From Paraprevotella xylaniphila YIT 11841 (GTDB lineage Bacteria > Bacteroidota > Bacteroidia > Bacteroidales > Bacteroidaceae): 64,000 nt of DNA. Both the position numbers and the translations under genes were made by a program. The stretch covers positions 26,597 to 90,596 of the forward strand of contig NZ_GL883825.1 of the NCBI RefSeq assembly GCF_000205165.1. Direction: 5' to 3'. The number at the start of each line of letters is the position of its first letter. Position 1 is the first letter of the stretch. Below, in pieces: positions 28,032 through 37,735 of the stretch. Below the pieces are notes generated by a model. It did not search any database. It had not been told where the DNA came from and saw only the letters and a program-made list of their open reading frames with translations.

Positions 28032-29831
28032 ATGAACGCGGTAAAAAGGAATTTCACATTTTTCGAACGCCTGTTCATCTGGCGGCGGATGAATTTCAGC
28101 GAACAGAAATTCATCCTGATAATTAGTTTGGTGGTCGGTGTACTGACCGCTTTCGCCGGACTCTTCCTGAAATGGCTCATCCATCAGATACAATACCTCC
28201 TGACCTACCGTTTCGATGCCACTGGTTCCAACGCCCTTTACCTGGTGTATCCCGTCATCGGCATTTTCCTGACGGGACTGTTCGTCCGCTATGTCGTAAA
28301 GGACGACATCAGCCATGGTGTCACCAAGATTCTCTTCGCCATCGCACGCAAACAAAGTAAAATCAAGGTCCACAACACCTGGTCAAGCGTCATAGCCAGT
28401 GCCATTACCATCGGGTTCGGAGGTTCCGTAGGGGCAGAAGCCCCCATCGTGCTCACCGGTTCGGCCATCGGCTCCAATCTCGGACGCCTGTTCCGCATCA
28501 ACAGCAAGACCCTGATGCTTTTGGTGGGTTGCGGAGCGGCAGGTGCCGTGGCAGGCATCTTCAAAGCCCCGATTGCCGGGCTTGTATTCACCCTCGAAGT
28601 CCTCATGATAGACCTCACGATGGGAGCTTTGCTGCCTTTGCTGATTTCATGCGTGACGGCGGCCGGAGTGACATTCGCCGTATCGGGTACGAACACTATC
28701 TTTGAGTTCCATCTGCAAAACGGATTCGCCGTAGACAAAATACCGGCCTACATCCTTTTGGGCATCTTCTGCGGACTGGTATCGCTTTATTTCACCCGCA
28801 CGATGAACTCGCTGGAAGACATCTTCCGCAAATATTCCAACCCTTACGTCAAGCTCCTCATCGGCGGAGCCACGCTGAGCGTCCTTATTTACCTTTTCCC
28901 TTCGTTGTACGGAGAAGGCTACGACCTTATCAACCTGCTGCTGAACGGGAACGGCGCGAAAGACTGGGACACGGCGATGGACAGTTCGCTGTTCTACGGA
29001 CACGGCAACCTGTTGTTGCTTTACCTGGCGTTGGTACTTATCTTCAAAGTCTTCGCCTCCACGGCCACCAACGGTGGCGGAGGTTGTGGCGGTATTTTCG
29101 CCCCCAGCCTGTTTTTGGGTTGTATCTCTGGCTTTATTTTCGCCCGCCTTTGGAACTTCTACCGTTGTCTGGGCATTTACTTGCCCGAACGGAATTTTGC
29201 CATGATCGGCATGGCGGGACTGATGAGCGGTGTCATGCACGCCCCACTGACAGGCATATTCCTTATCGCGGAACTCACCGGAGGCTATCAGCTATTCATG
29301 CCCCTGATGATCGTATCCGTCTGTGCCTACCTGACCATCATTTCTTTCGAGCCCCACAGCATCTATTCCATGCGTTTGGCCAAGAAAGGCCAGTTGCTCA
29401 CGCACCATAAAGACCGCGCCATACTCACGCTGATGAGTCTCGACTCGGTTATCGAGAAATACGACGAATACCTGTATCCGGACATGGATTTGAGCGAATT
29501 GGTAAAAACCATCTCGGCTTCGCGCCGCGACGTGTTCCCGGTGGTGGACCGCCAGCACCGTCTGGTGGGTATCATTTATCTGGACGATGTCCGCCCCATC
29601 ATGTTCCGGCAGGAATTGTACCACCGTTTCCAAATCGGCCAACTGATGAAAGAGCCGGTGGCTCGCCTGAACATTGACGACTCCATGGACGTAGTGCTGC
29701 TCACGTTAGACAAGACTCAGGCTTGGACGCTCCCGGTAGTAGACACGGAAGGCACGTTCATGGGCTTCATCCGCAAGTCGCACGTGCTGACCCTTTACCG
29801 TAAGACCCTGGCCGACTTATCCGACGACTAA
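28032..29831 (+). CDS. ClC-family chloride channel/transporter with CBS domains
   Basis: A 599-aa membrane protein. The ClC core (about 20-440) has the ion-pathway motifs FGGSVGAEAPIV, with a Glu where the gating glutamate sits, and GGGCGGIFAPSLFLG. GKAPIAG-type FKAPIAGLVFTLEV is also present. The C-terminus (about 460-599) holds two CBS domains (LVKTISASRRDVFPVVD and EPVARLNIDDSMDVVL), which usually bind adenine nucleotides. It could be a channel or a Cl-/H+ exchanger. It overlaps no neighbour (12 nt after the tsaC-type gene, 11 nt before fmt). Confidence 0.92.
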   Translation: MNAVKRNFTFFERLFIWRRMNFSEQKFILIISLVVGVLTAFAGLFLKWLIHQIQYLLTYRFDATGSNALYLVYPVIGIFLTGLFVRYVVKDDISHGVTKILFAIARKQSKIKVHNTWSSVIASAITIGFGGSVGAEAPIVLTGSAIGSNLGRLFRINSKTLMLLVGCGAAGAVAGIFKAPIAGLVFTLEVLMIDLTMGALLPLLISCVTAAGVTFAVSGTNTIFEFHLQNGFAVDKIPAYILLGIFCGLVSLYFTRTMNSLEDIFRKYSNPYVKLLIGGATLSVLIYLFPSLYGEGYDLINLLLNGNGAKDWDTAMDSSLFYGHGNLLLLYLALVLIFKVFASTATNGGGGCGGIFAPSLFLGCISGFIFARLWNFYRCLGIYLPERNFAMIGMAGLMSGVMHAPLTGIFLIAELTGGYQLFMPLMIVSVCAYLTIISFEPHSIYSMRLAKKGQLLTHHKDRAILTLMSLDSVIEKYDEYLYPDMDLSELVKTISASRRDVFPVVDRQHRLVGIIYLDDVRPIMFRQELYHRFQIGQLMKEPVARLNIDDSMDVVLLTLDKTQAWTLPVVDTEGTFMGFIRKSHVLTLYRKTLADLSDD

Positions 29832-29842
29832 AAACTAAAGAC

Positions 29843-30823
29843 ATGAAAAAGAAAGAAGATTTGAGAATTGTATATATGGGCACACCGGAGTTCGCGGTGG
29901 AGAGCCTGAAATGCTTGGTAGAAGGAGGTTACAACGTGGTCGGTGTCGTCACCATGCCGGACAAACCGATGGGCCGCCACCAGGACGTACTGCAAGCCAG
30001 CCCCGTGAAACAGTACGCTGTGGAACACGGCCTGCGTATCTTGCAACCGGTCAAGCTGAAAGACGAAACCTTTGTGGAAGAACTCCGCTCCCTACGTGCC
30101 GACCTACAAATCGTGGTAGCTTTCCGCATGTTGCCCGAAGTAGTGTGGAACATGCCTCCCATGGGTACATTCAACCTGCATGCGTCGTTGTTGCCGCAAT
30201 ACCGTGGGGCCGCCCCCATCAACTGGGCCGTCATCAACGGCGAAACGGAAACGGGCATCACCACGTTCTTCCTCAAACATGAAATCGACACCGGCGAGGT
30301 CATCCAACAAGTGCGCATCCCGATTGCGGACACCGACAATGTGGGCGTGGTGCACGACAAACTGATGGAACTCGGCGGCCGGTTGGTAGTGGAGACGGTA
30401 GACCACATCTTGGCCGATGCCGTCCGCCCCATACCGCAAGAAACGATGGCAGTGGAAGGCCCGTTGCACCCGGCACCGAAAATCTTCAAGGAGACGTGCC
30501 GGATGGATTGGCAGGGCAAGACGCTCAAGCAACTGTATGATTTCGTACGCGGCTTGTCGCCCTACCCTGCCGCGTGGAGCGAGATGAAGGACGAAGCCAC
30601 AGGCAAGGTTTATACCCTTAAAATATACGAAACGGAGAAAGAGCCGTGTGCGTGCCACGAACCGGCGGGCAAAGTGGTCAGCGACGGAAAGACCTACCTG
30701 AAAGTGGCCGTAGACGGAGGTTACCTCCGCCTGAAGGAAATCCAACTGACGGGCAAGAAAAGGATGCGCACAGAAGACTTCCTGCGGGGTTTCCGTATGC
30801 CGGAAAATCTCCTCATGCTATAG
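29843..30823 (+). CDS. fmt: Methionyl-tRNA formyltransferase
   Basis: A 326-aa enzyme that formylates initiator Met-tRNA with 10-formyl-tetrahydrofolate. The N-terminal YMGTPEFAVESL and the catalytic HASLLPQYRGAAPINWAV (His, Asp and Asn set) are textbook; the C-terminal OB-like domain follows from about 210. It ends the seven-gene run. A palindromic element and a terminator follow. Confidence 0.96.
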   Translation: MKKKEDLRIVYMGTPEFAVESLKCLVEGGYNVVGVVTMPDKPMGRHQDVLQASPVKQYAVEHGLRILQPVKLKDETFVEELRSLRADLQIVVAFRMLPEVVWNMPPMGTFNLHASLLPQYRGAAPINWAVINGETETGITTFFLKHEIDTGEVIQQVRIPIADTDNVGVVHDKLMELGGRLVVETVDHILADAVRPIPQETMAVEGPLHPAPKIFKETCRMDWQGKTLKQLYDFVRGLSPYPAAWSEMKDEATGKVYTLKIYETEKEPCACHEPAGKVVSDGKTYLKVAVDGGYLRLKEIQLTGKKRMRTEDFLRGFRMPENLLML

Positions 30824-30850
30824 AATCCGTAAAGGAAATTCAACGCCCGA

Positions 30851-30936
30851 ATCGTTCGCCGCAGAACGGAAAATCAATCTCAGGAGATTGAAAAATCGTT
30901 CGCCTGAGATTGAAAAATCGTTTGGCGCAGAAAAAA
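30851..30936. repeat. Palindromic intergenic element, copy B
   Basis: Just after fmt. It contains AATCTCAGG (30877-30885) facing CCTGAGATT (30903-30911), and two tandem modules of the form GAGATTGAAAAATCGTTyGsC. TCGTTTGGCGCAGAAAA (30918-30934) matches 3149-3165 of copy A. A third, shorter module TCGTTCGCCGCAGAA begins at 30852. Confidence 0.65.
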
Positions 30937-30938
30937 AC

Positions 30939-30980
30939 AACGCCTTGCATAGATTGACACATTTCCTGCAAGGCGTTTTT
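30939..30980. terminator. Terminator after fmt
   Basis: AACGCCTTGCA (30939-30949) pairs with TGCAAGGCGTT (30967-30977), followed by TTTATTT. It ends the LysE-fmt run. Confidence 0.8.
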
Positions 30981-31092
30981 ATTTCACTGTATTACAATGA
31001 TTTACCAAATTAAAACCCACAAGTTTCCCACGACTCGTTTTTGTAAATCATTCGGCATGTCATCTATCGCCGTAGATGACCGGCACGGGCTA

Positions 31093-32184
31093 TCAGGCAT
31101 TTGTCTTCCGATAACTCCACACGGCTACTCCGGCAAACACCGACATGAAACACAGCATCTTGCCGAACTGCGGCCACAAGTCGGTCAGCCCGCATCCCTT
31201 CAGGAAAATCATACGCATGACCTGAATAAAATAGGTCAACGGATTGAAAGCCGCTATCCACTGCGCCCAGTCCGGCATGCTGCGCACGGGGGTGAACAAG
31301 CCACTCATCAGGATGAATACCATCAGGAAGAAAAACATGACGAACATGGCCTGCTGCATCGTGGCAGAATAATTGGAAATAACCAACCCGAAACCCGACA
31401 TCGTAAGAATGTAAATGCACGAGAAGAAATATATCAGCCACAAACTGCCTGACGGCACAATGCCGTAGAGCACGGCGGACAACACCAAGCCGATAGACAG
31501 GACCACCAGCCCCACAATCCAGTAAGGCACCAATTTAGCCAGGATGAACACGAACTTGTTGAGCGGCGTGACGTTCAACTGTTCAATCGTGCCCACCTCT
31601 TTTTCGCTCACGATATTCAATGCAGGAAGAAAGCCGCAAAGCAACGTCAGCATCATGATGAGCAAAGCCGGTACCATGAACACTTTATAATTCAGATGCG
31701 GATTATACAAGTTAAGTACGGACAAACGGGTCATACCCGTGCCTCCCAATTCCTGATTCACGAAATCGTTTACCACCGTAGAAAGGTAAGAACTGCCCAG
31801 TCCACCTTTGGTTCCGTTGATGGCATTGGCCGAAATCTGAAGTTCCACGGGGCGCCCCGTGCCTAAAGATTTGGCAAAGTCACGCGGAATCTCCAGAATG
31901 ACATCCGCCTCTCCGCGCTCCACGCTCTCCAATGCACGGCCGTAATCCGGCGCGTTCTCCACCAAATTGAAATAATCCGTGGAAGCCACTTTCTCCACCA
32001 GACGGCGCGACAAGGCAGAATGGTCCAAGTCTACCACAGCTAGGTTGTTGTACTTGATTTCAAGATTGGCTGCCCACGGCATCAGAATCATCATCATGCA
32101 GGGAAACACCAAAATGAGCCGGGGGATGATGGGATTCCTCCGCATTTGCTTGAACTCCTTTTCTATTAAATATTTCAGTACCAT
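31093..32184 (-). CDS. ABC-2 type exporter permease (second)
   Basis: A 363-aa inner-membrane protein of the YhhJ/YbhR type. It has an N-terminal membrane segment, a large periplasmic domain (about 50-170) and a block of five membrane segments at the C-terminus (from TYLVPALLIMMLTLLCGFLP-like sequence to LCFMSVFAGVAVWSY). The EKEVGTIEQLNVTPL coupling helix is typical of ABC-2 exporters. It is the last gene of the TetR-controlled exporter operon, 24 nt behind its sister permease, with which it likely forms a heterodimer. Confidence 0.9.
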   Translation of the reverse strand: MVLKYLIEKEFKQMRRNPIIPRLILVFPCMMMILMPWAANLEIKYNNLAVVDLDHSALSRRLVEKVASTDYFNLVENAPDYGRALESVERGEADVILEIPRDFAKSLGTGRPVELQISANAINGTKGGLGSSYLSTVVNDFVNQELGGTGMTRLSVLNLYNPHLNYKVFMVPALLIMMLTLLCGFLPALNIVSEKEVGTIEQLNVTPLNKFVFILAKLVPYWIVGLVVLSIGLVLSAVLYGIVPSGSLWLIYFFSCIYILTMSGFGLVISNYSATMQQAMFVMFFFLMVFILMSGLFTPVRSMPDWAQWIAAFNPLTYFIQVMRMIFLKGCGLTDLWPQFGKMLCFMSVFAGVAVWSYRKTNA

Positions 32185-32208
32185 AAGTTTTCCTCTTTTA
32201 CGTCTGTA

Positions 32209-33303
32209 TTATTCCAGCCTTTCCTTGAATTTCTTCAAGCTCAGCCCGATGAGCAAAGCCGCCATACCGGACAGTATCAACGCCTCATGCCATACGGCGG
32301 CCATGCCCAAGCCTTCTATCATCACCTTCTTCACGGCCTGAATGTACCACCTTGCCGGAATGATATTGGAAATCCACTGCAGGACAGCCGGCATGCTCTC
32401 TATGGGAAAAATCATGCCTGAAAGCAACATGACAGGCATCATCAGTCCCATACCCGACACGATCATGGCCGCCACTTGGTTTTGTACCACACATGAAATG
32501 AGCAATCCCAACGACAGAGCCACCGCAATCAGAAGGAGGCTCAGGAAAGACAGCGTCCAGAGGCTGCCCTCCACCGGCACATGCAGCACGTAGACCGACA
32601 GCAGCAATATCGTGGCCAGATTGACGCAAGAAAGTACCAAGTAGGGTACGGCCTTGGCCAGAATGATAAAAATAGGCCGGATGGGCGACACCAACAGGAC
32701 TTCCATCGTACCGGTCTCTTTCTCTCGTACAATGGAAATGGAAGTCATCATCGCGCAAATCAGCATCAGTATCAGCCCCATCACGCCGGGTACGAAATTA
32801 TAGGCACTCTTCATCTGAGGATTGAACAAGAGGTGCGTCTGCACCTCCAATCCGGCTTGCTGTCCTTCCTGCAGGGCTTGCCCAATGATGCCCTGCACAT
32901 AACCGGACATCATATTCCCCGTATTCGGATCCGTAGCATCCACCACCAGTTGTATACCGGATTCACCCGTACGCAAGTTTTCATCAAAGTCAGGCGTGAA
33001 AGCCACCACGATGTCCGCTTCGTCATGCCGGAACACGGACTCTATCTCAGAAGCCGATGATAAATATCTTACGACTGAGAAATAACGGTTTTCATCTATC
33101 CGCTCCGTAATACGCGTTGTGACGGCATCTTTCGACGGGTCGAGCACAGCCACACGACTGTGGTTGATTTCCGTAGTAATGGCAAAACCGAACAAAATGA
33201 TTTGCAACACCGGCATGCCCAACAATATCAGCATCGTCCGCCTGTCGCGGAAAATGTGGAAAAACTCTATCTTGATAAAAGCCCAAAACTGTTTCATCTT
33301 CAT
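32209..33303 (-). CDS. ABC-2 type exporter permease (first)
   Basis: A 364-aa paralogue of the next gene with the same plan. One membrane segment (MLILLGMPVLQIILFGFAIT) is followed by a periplasmic domain and then five membrane segments. The coupling sequence is VREKETGTMEVLLVSPIRP. Related E. coli proteins are YbhS/YbhR. It works with the fused double ATPase encoded 53 nt upstream and probably exports a drug or toxic amphiphile through the HlyD and TolC partners; the substrate is unknown. Confidence 0.9.
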   Translation of the reverse strand: MKMKQFWAFIKIEFFHIFRDRRTMLILLGMPVLQIILFGFAITTEINHSRVAVLDPSKDAVTTRITERIDENRYFSVVRYLSSASEIESVFRHDEADIVVAFTPDFDENLRTGESGIQLVVDATDPNTGNMMSGYVQGIIGQALQEGQQAGLEVQTHLLFNPQMKSAYNFVPGVMGLILMLICAMMTSISIVREKETGTMEVLLVSPIRPIFIILAKAVPYLVLSCVNLATILLLSVYVLHVPVEGSLWTLSFLSLLLIAVALSLGLLISCVVQNQVAAMIVSGMGLMMPVMLLSGMIFPIESMPAVLQWISNIIPARWYIQAVKKVMIEGLGMAAVWHEALILSGMAALLIGLSLKKFKERLE

Positions 33304-33356
33304 TGAATAATTTACTCACGCTCGGCAGACACCGAACAAGTTCGGTCTGCACTCTC

Positions 33357-34826
33357 TTACCCGCAAATTTCTGCATTACGTGTGGCCTCACGGGCCAAAC
33401 GGTGAAACACTCCATCCATGTCTTTTTCTCCGAAAGTACGTTTCAAGCCTTCGGGCGTATCCAATGCCCGTATCTTTCCGTCCACCATGATGGACACTCG
33501 ACCGCAAAATTCGGCCTCGTCCATATAGTGCGTTGTGACGAAGATGGTGATACCCTGATCGGCTGCCTGATAAATCAATTCCCAGAACTGGCGCCGTGTC
33601 CTTGGGTCTACCCCTCCGGTCGGTTCGTCGAGAAACACGATGTCCGGACGATGGAAAGTAGCCACAGAAAAAGCCAACTTTTGTTTCCATCCCAAGGGCA
33701 ACGACTTGACCATCGTGTTCCGCTCTGCTTCCAGTCCCAACGTATGCAGCACTTCGTCCGTGCGACGGGCTATCACCTCGTCCGAGAGTCCATAAATACC
33801 GGCAAACAGGCGAATGTTTTCCCACACCTTCAGGTCGTCGTACAACGAGAACTTCTGGCTCATGTAACCGATATGTTTCTTGATTTCTTCCTGTTGGGTG
33901 TTGATGTCGAAACCGGCCACGCGCCCCGTGCCCGACGTGGGATAAGACAAGCCGCACAGCATGCGCATGGCTGTGGTCTTGCCTGCCCCGTTCGCCCCGA
34001 GGAAACCGAAGATTTCGCCTTTCCCCACACGGAAGGAGATGTGGTCTACAGCCGTGAACGTCCCGAACCGTTTCACCAAATCGTGCACCTCGATGGCACA
34101 TTCCGACTGGGCTCCGGCCGGTTCGCGTTGCAAGCCCGGCGGACACAGGATACCGGCAAACCGTTCCAACATGACGGTGGGGGTATCTATCCCCTTGACC
34201 GCACCGCCGTAGAGGAATGCCATACGGTCGCAACTCCGTATCTCGTCGAGATAAGGTGTAGAGACGATGATGGTGATGCCTTCCCGCTTCAGCCGCCGCA
34301 ACATTTCCCAAAATTCCTTGCGCGAGACAGGGTCTACCCCTGTGGTCGGCTCATCCAATAACAAAACCACCGGTTTATGAATCAACGCACAGCTCAAAGC
34401 CAGTTTCTGTTTCATTCCGCCGGAGAGTTTCCCTGCGCGGCGGGTCTTGAACGGCTCGATCTGCTTGTATATGTCTTCCACCAGATGGTAATTCTCACGT
34501 ACAGACGTACCGAACAACGTGGCAAAAAAGTCCAGGTTCTCCTCCACCGTCAGGTCGGGATACAGGGAAAACCGGCCCGGCATATAACCGACGCAAGCAC
34601 GCAACTTGCGGTAGTCCCCCACAACGTCCTGCCCGTCCACCGTAATCCGCCCGCTCTCCGGACACAGCAAAGTGGCCAACATGCGGAACAGCGTGCTTTT
34701 CCCGGCTCCGTCCGGTCCTATCAGTCCGAAGATTTCTCCGGGTCTGACCTCGAAAGAAACGTCGTCCAAAGCCCGTACGCTGCCGTAATGTTTGGACACG
34801 CCCTCTACCTTCACAATGGATTCCAT
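33357..34826 (-). CDS. ABC exporter ATPase, two fused nucleotide-binding domains
   Basis: A 489-aa protein with two complete ATPase domains. The first (1-~235) has Walker A GPDGAGKST (37-45), signature LSGGMKQKLALS and Walker B VVLLLDEPTTGVDP. The second (~245-489) has GANGAGKTT and Walker B IVFLDEPTGGVDP. Its signature reads PLGWKQKLAFS, a variant normal for YbhF/YhiH-like proteins. One polypeptide therefore powers the permease pair. It lies 6 nt behind the HlyD-like gene. Confidence 0.93.
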   Translation of the reverse strand: MESIVKVEGVSKHYGSVRALDDVSFEVRPGEIFGLIGPDGAGKSTLFRMLATLLCPESGRITVDGQDVVGDYRKLRACVGYMPGRFSLYPDLTVEENLDFFATLFGTSVRENYHLVEDIYKQIEPFKTRRAGKLSGGMKQKLALSCALIHKPVVLLLDEPTTGVDPVSRKEFWEMLRRLKREGITIIVSTPYLDEIRSCDRMAFLYGGAVKGIDTPTVMLERFAGILCPPGLQREPAGAQSECAIEVHDLVKRFGTFTAVDHISFRVGKGEIFGFLGANGAGKTTAMRMLCGLSYPTSGTGRVAGFDINTQQEEIKKHIGYMSQKFSLYDDLKVWENIRLFAGIYGLSDEVIARRTDEVLHTLGLEAERNTMVKSLPLGWKQKLAFSVATFHRPDIVFLDEPTGGVDPRTRRQFWELIYQAADQGITIFVTTHYMDEAEFCGRVSIMVDGKIRALDTPEGLKRTFGEKDMDGVFHRLAREATRNAEICG

Positions 34827-34832
34827 GACACC

Positions 34833-35813
34833 TTAGTTGAATTTGACTTCGCCATACATGCCCAACTTCAGAAAGCCGTCGTTTTCCACGGCTATTTTCA
34901 CGGCGTACACCAGATTCGCCCGTTCGTCACGCGTCTGTATGGTTTTAGGCGTAAATTCGGCCTGTCCGGATATCCACGTGATTTTTCCCTTGTATTCCTT
35001 ACGGTCTTCCGCTCCATAATCAGCGTAGACTTTCACCGCCTGCCCCAATTTTACCGCAGAGAGTTGGTCGCCACCCACATACGCCCGCAAAAAGACATGC
35101 TTCATGTCCGCCACTTTAAACAAGGGTTTGCCTTGAGCCGTCACTTCGCCCCGTTCCGCATACTTCGTCAGCACCGTACCGGAAATAGGACTGACGATAC
35201 GGCATTTCTCCAGTTGGTCTTCTGTCTGCCGTATCTGTATCTCTGCGGCATCCCCTTCTTCCGTCACGCCTTGGTTGCCGAGATTCAAAGTAGACAGCTG
35301 GGCTTCCAACTGCTTTTTCAGCACGGCCAGTTGCGACTCCACGTCGTCCACCTGCTTTTGCGTACCGGCATTCTGCGCCAACAGGTTCAGGCTGCGCTTT
35401 CTTTCCAGTTCGGCCTTTGCAATCTGTTCCCGAGTGGCAGCTACCTGCTTGGCCACATCCGCCCTACGGCTACCGATGGAACGCATTTGGGCTTCCAGTT
35501 GGCACTTTTTCAGGTGAAGTTGCACGGAATCCACATATCCCACCTGTTGCCCCAACTCCAACACATCGCCTTCTTCCAGATTCAATGCCATGATTTTGCC
35601 GTTGGCTTCGGAAGACACGATGACTTCCGTGGATTCGAAGATTCCTGTGGCGTCGAAATCCGTGTCTGCCCCGCTGCACGCCGCAAACAATCCCAACAAG
35701 GCCGCGCCGCAAATGTCCCGGGCTCCCCGTTTGAATCCATACTCCGTCTTTCCTACGGCGACCGGACTGTCCAACCCGCCCCGCCATAACTTATTCCAAA
35801 TGTCCATATTCAT
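34833..35813 (-). CDS. HlyD-family periplasmic adaptor (lipoprotein)
   Basis: A 326-aa membrane-fusion protein joining the ABC exporter to TolC. A lipoyl-like half motif (VSSEANGKIMALNLEEGDVLE) leads into a long coiled coil (about 90-190, rich in Gln, Lys and Leu). The second half motif (ISGTVLTKYAERGEVTAQGK) and a beta-barrel follow. The lipobox LFAAC places the lipidated Cys at 46, later than usual: about 30 polar residues precede the hydrophobic part of the signal, and no better start codon was found. It lies between tolC and the ATPase with gaps of 7 and 6 nt. Confidence 0.88.
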   Translation of the reverse strand: MNMDIWNKLWRGGLDSPVAVGKTEYGFKRGARDICGAALLGLFAACSGADTDFDATGIFESTEVIVSSEANGKIMALNLEEGDVLELGQQVGYVDSVQLHLKKCQLEAQMRSIGSRRADVAKQVAATREQIAKAELERKRSLNLLAQNAGTQKQVDDVESQLAVLKKQLEAQLSTLNLGNQGVTEEGDAAEIQIRQTEDQLEKCRIVSPISGTVLTKYAERGEVTAQGKPLFKVADMKHVFLRAYVGGDQLSAVKLGQAVKVYADYGAEDRKEYKGKITWISGQAEFTPKTIQTRDERANLVYAVKIAVENDGFLKLGMYGEVKFN

Positions 35814-35820
35814 TCTACTT

Positions 35821-37086
35821 TTAATGATTCATCGTATATTTGATATCATATAAGGCTTGCAAGCGTTGTATCTCATGCAGGGCCTTGGCCTGCTTGGCCT
35901 GATCTTCGGCCGTCACTTCACGCAACATTTCCGTCACGGTGAGCGTGCCGTTCGCGACCTTGGCTTCGGCCGACTTCCGGATGTTGGTGCGTAACCTTAT
36001 CAACTCGTCGTCATTCTTCATCAAGGTATCTATCTTCTCCACCGTACGCCAATGCTGCGCCGCCTCCATCCGGTTGTTCAAGCGGAATACAGCCTCCTGC
36101 ACGTCGATGTCATCGCGACTTGCAGCCAACAGCCTTTTGTCGTTCTTCCGCGTGTACAAGTCGCTGATATTCCAACTCAACCGTAGTCCGGCAATGTAAT
36201 AAGGTTCAAACCCTCCTTTCAGCATGTTCAGCCCGGGGTCGCCGTAGGCTCCTTGGGCGAATACTCCCAACTTGGGCATATAACGGGCTGTCAAACCTTT
36301 CTCCTGTACGGACAACTGCCGCCTTTGCGATTCATAAAGCGACAATTCCGGCCTGCGGTTTTCCTCCAACGGCTCCACAGTGACAGACGGCTTGACCAAC
36401 CGTTCCGCATCAATCCCTTTCCGGCCGGTCAGCAATCCCAACACCTCGGCATACGCTTTACGATTGACACGTAGCTCACTCTCTGTCTGTCGGGCATTCA
36501 GTTGCTCTACAGCTACGGCATCCAGGTCGGCCTGATTGGCCACTCCTTGCTGTATACAAGCCTGTACCTGCTTGTAATTACGTACCAACTGAGCTTGCAA
36601 CAAAGTATTTTGTACCAACTGTGCATCTATGAGCAACATGCCGAAGAATAATTGGTTCACCCGGTCGTCCAAGGCATAAAGGTTTACTTCTAGCTGTCCC
36701 TTCTGCACCTCGGATTTGGCCCGGGCCTCCTCTTTACGGTTACGTACGACTCCCCCGTCCCAAATCGTCTGGTTCAGCTCCAATACCAGTTGATACTGGT
36801 CCTTGTCCAAACCGAACTCTACCCCCGGAATACTAAAGGGCATCTTCGTCACGTCCGACTGATATGAAGCCTTTCCCGAAAAGCTCAGTTGGGGAAAATA
36901 ACTTTTCGTGGCATTCTCCACGGTGAAATCCTTTGTACGCTCAATCAAATCGAACTGCCGTACCAAAGGATAGTTCTCCCGCGCTGCACGATAACACGCC
37001 TCCAACGTCAACTGGGCACTCAGCGTCCCCTGCAAGGCACACATTCCCATGGCCCATACCCAAAAACGTTTCATAGTCTTTATCAT
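35821..37086 (-). CDS. TolC-family outer-membrane efflux protein (TetR operon)
   Basis: A 421-aa outer-membrane channel with signal peptide ending LSAQ. Two TolC repeats are visible, each with long helices and a strand pair (LTLEACYRAARENYPLVRQF and LRLSWNISDLYTRKNDKRLL). It provides the exit duct for the ABC exporter encoded downstream. The ATG at 37086 overlaps the regulator's stop codon (ATGA), so the two are translationally coupled; a second Met lies four codons on. Confidence 0.9.
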   Translation of the reverse strand: MIKTMKRFWVWAMGMCALQGTLSAQLTLEACYRAARENYPLVRQFDLIERTKDFTVENATKSYFPQLSFSGKASYQSDVTKMPFSIPGVEFGLDKDQYQLVLELNQTIWDGGVVRNRKEEARAKSEVQKGQLEVNLYALDDRVNQLFFGMLLIDAQLVQNTLLQAQLVRNYKQVQACIQQGVANQADLDAVAVEQLNARQTESELRVNRKAYAEVLGLLTGRKGIDAERLVKPSVTVEPLEENRRPELSLYESQRRQLSVQEKGLTARYMPKLGVFAQGAYGDPGLNMLKGGFEPYYIAGLRLSWNISDLYTRKNDKRLLAASRDDIDVQEAVFRLNNRMEAAQHWRTVEKIDTLMKNDDELIRLRTNIRKSAEAKVANGTLTVTEMLREVTAEDQAKQAKALHEIQRLQALYDIKYTMNH

Positions 37087-37697
37087 TTTCTTAACCTGCT
37101 TAATATCATCTCCACGTTCTCTTCCCGGCGACGCGCCACGAACAAGCGCACGTCCTCTTCGCTCATGCCGAATGCCTCGCGAGCTACCGGCAGACCTACA
37201 AACGACATGATATTCAACGAAACTATGGAAAACAACAAATCTGCCGTCCCCATAGCCCGTATCTCCCCACGCTTCAAAGCACGCTCCATTTCGTAAGATA
37301 ATTTCTGCCGTGTCTCAGCGACAGCCTCCAACAGGATAGGCAAATACATACGGCGACGCTCCTCGTTCAGGTGGATTTCATTCAGTAGAAAAAGTGGAAG
37401 CCTCGGGTTGGCTGCAATGAAATCGAAATGCGTCCCAATCAAGTCTTCCAACTGCCTTAAAAAAGGCTTTCCGTCCTCAAATGTGGCACACAAGGAACGC
37501 GACATGACCTGCACCTTCTCCTGGAATATCCGTTCAAACAGTTTCTCTTTCGTCCGGTAGTAATAATGTAGCATGGCATGCGTCACGCCTGCGGCCTGCG
37601 CAATATCGGTTGTTTTGGCCAACGCAAAGCCTTTGTCGAGAAACTCCTTTTCAGCAGCCTGCAAAATGGCCTGTTCTGTATTGTCTTCCTTCTTCAT
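37083..37697 (-). CDS. TetR-family repressor of the exporter operon
   Basis: About 204 aa. The N-terminal helix-turn-helix is TTDIAQAAGVTHAMLHYYYR, followed by the helical ligand-binding domain. The frame is open to 37718, but that codon lies inside a palindrome next to the promoter, so the Met at 37697 (MKKEDNTEQAIL) is preferred. It is the first gene of the exporter operon and overlaps tolC by 4 nt. Autoregulation through the dyad at 37712-37727 is likely; the inducer is unknown. Confidence 0.88.
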   Translation of the reverse strand: MKKEDNTEQAILQAAEKEFLDKGFALAKTTDIAQAAGVTHAMLHYYYRTKEKLFERIFQEKVQVMSRSLCATFEDGKPFLRQLEDLIGTHFDFIAANPRLPLFLLNEIHLNEERRRMYLPILLEAVAETRQKLSYEMERALKRGEIRAMGTADLLFSIVSLNIMSFVGLPVAREAFGMSEEDVRLFVARRREENVEMILSRLRK

Positions 37698-37711
37698 AAT
37701 AACATTTATGT

Positions 37712-37727
37712 TTAACATTATTGTTAA
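37712..37727. promoter_or_regulatory. Candidate TetR operator
   Basis: TTAACA-N4-TGTTAA, a perfect dyad between the -7 element and the start codon of the TetR gene, placed to block transcription start. Confidence 0.6.
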
Positions 37728-37735
37728 TTACTGGG

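Noticed and set aside
34377..35789. 470-aa open frame on the plus strand across the HlyD and ATPase genes
   Set aside because: Antisense to an exporter operon with clear domain motifs. The translation is His-, Gln- and Phe-rich without any domain.
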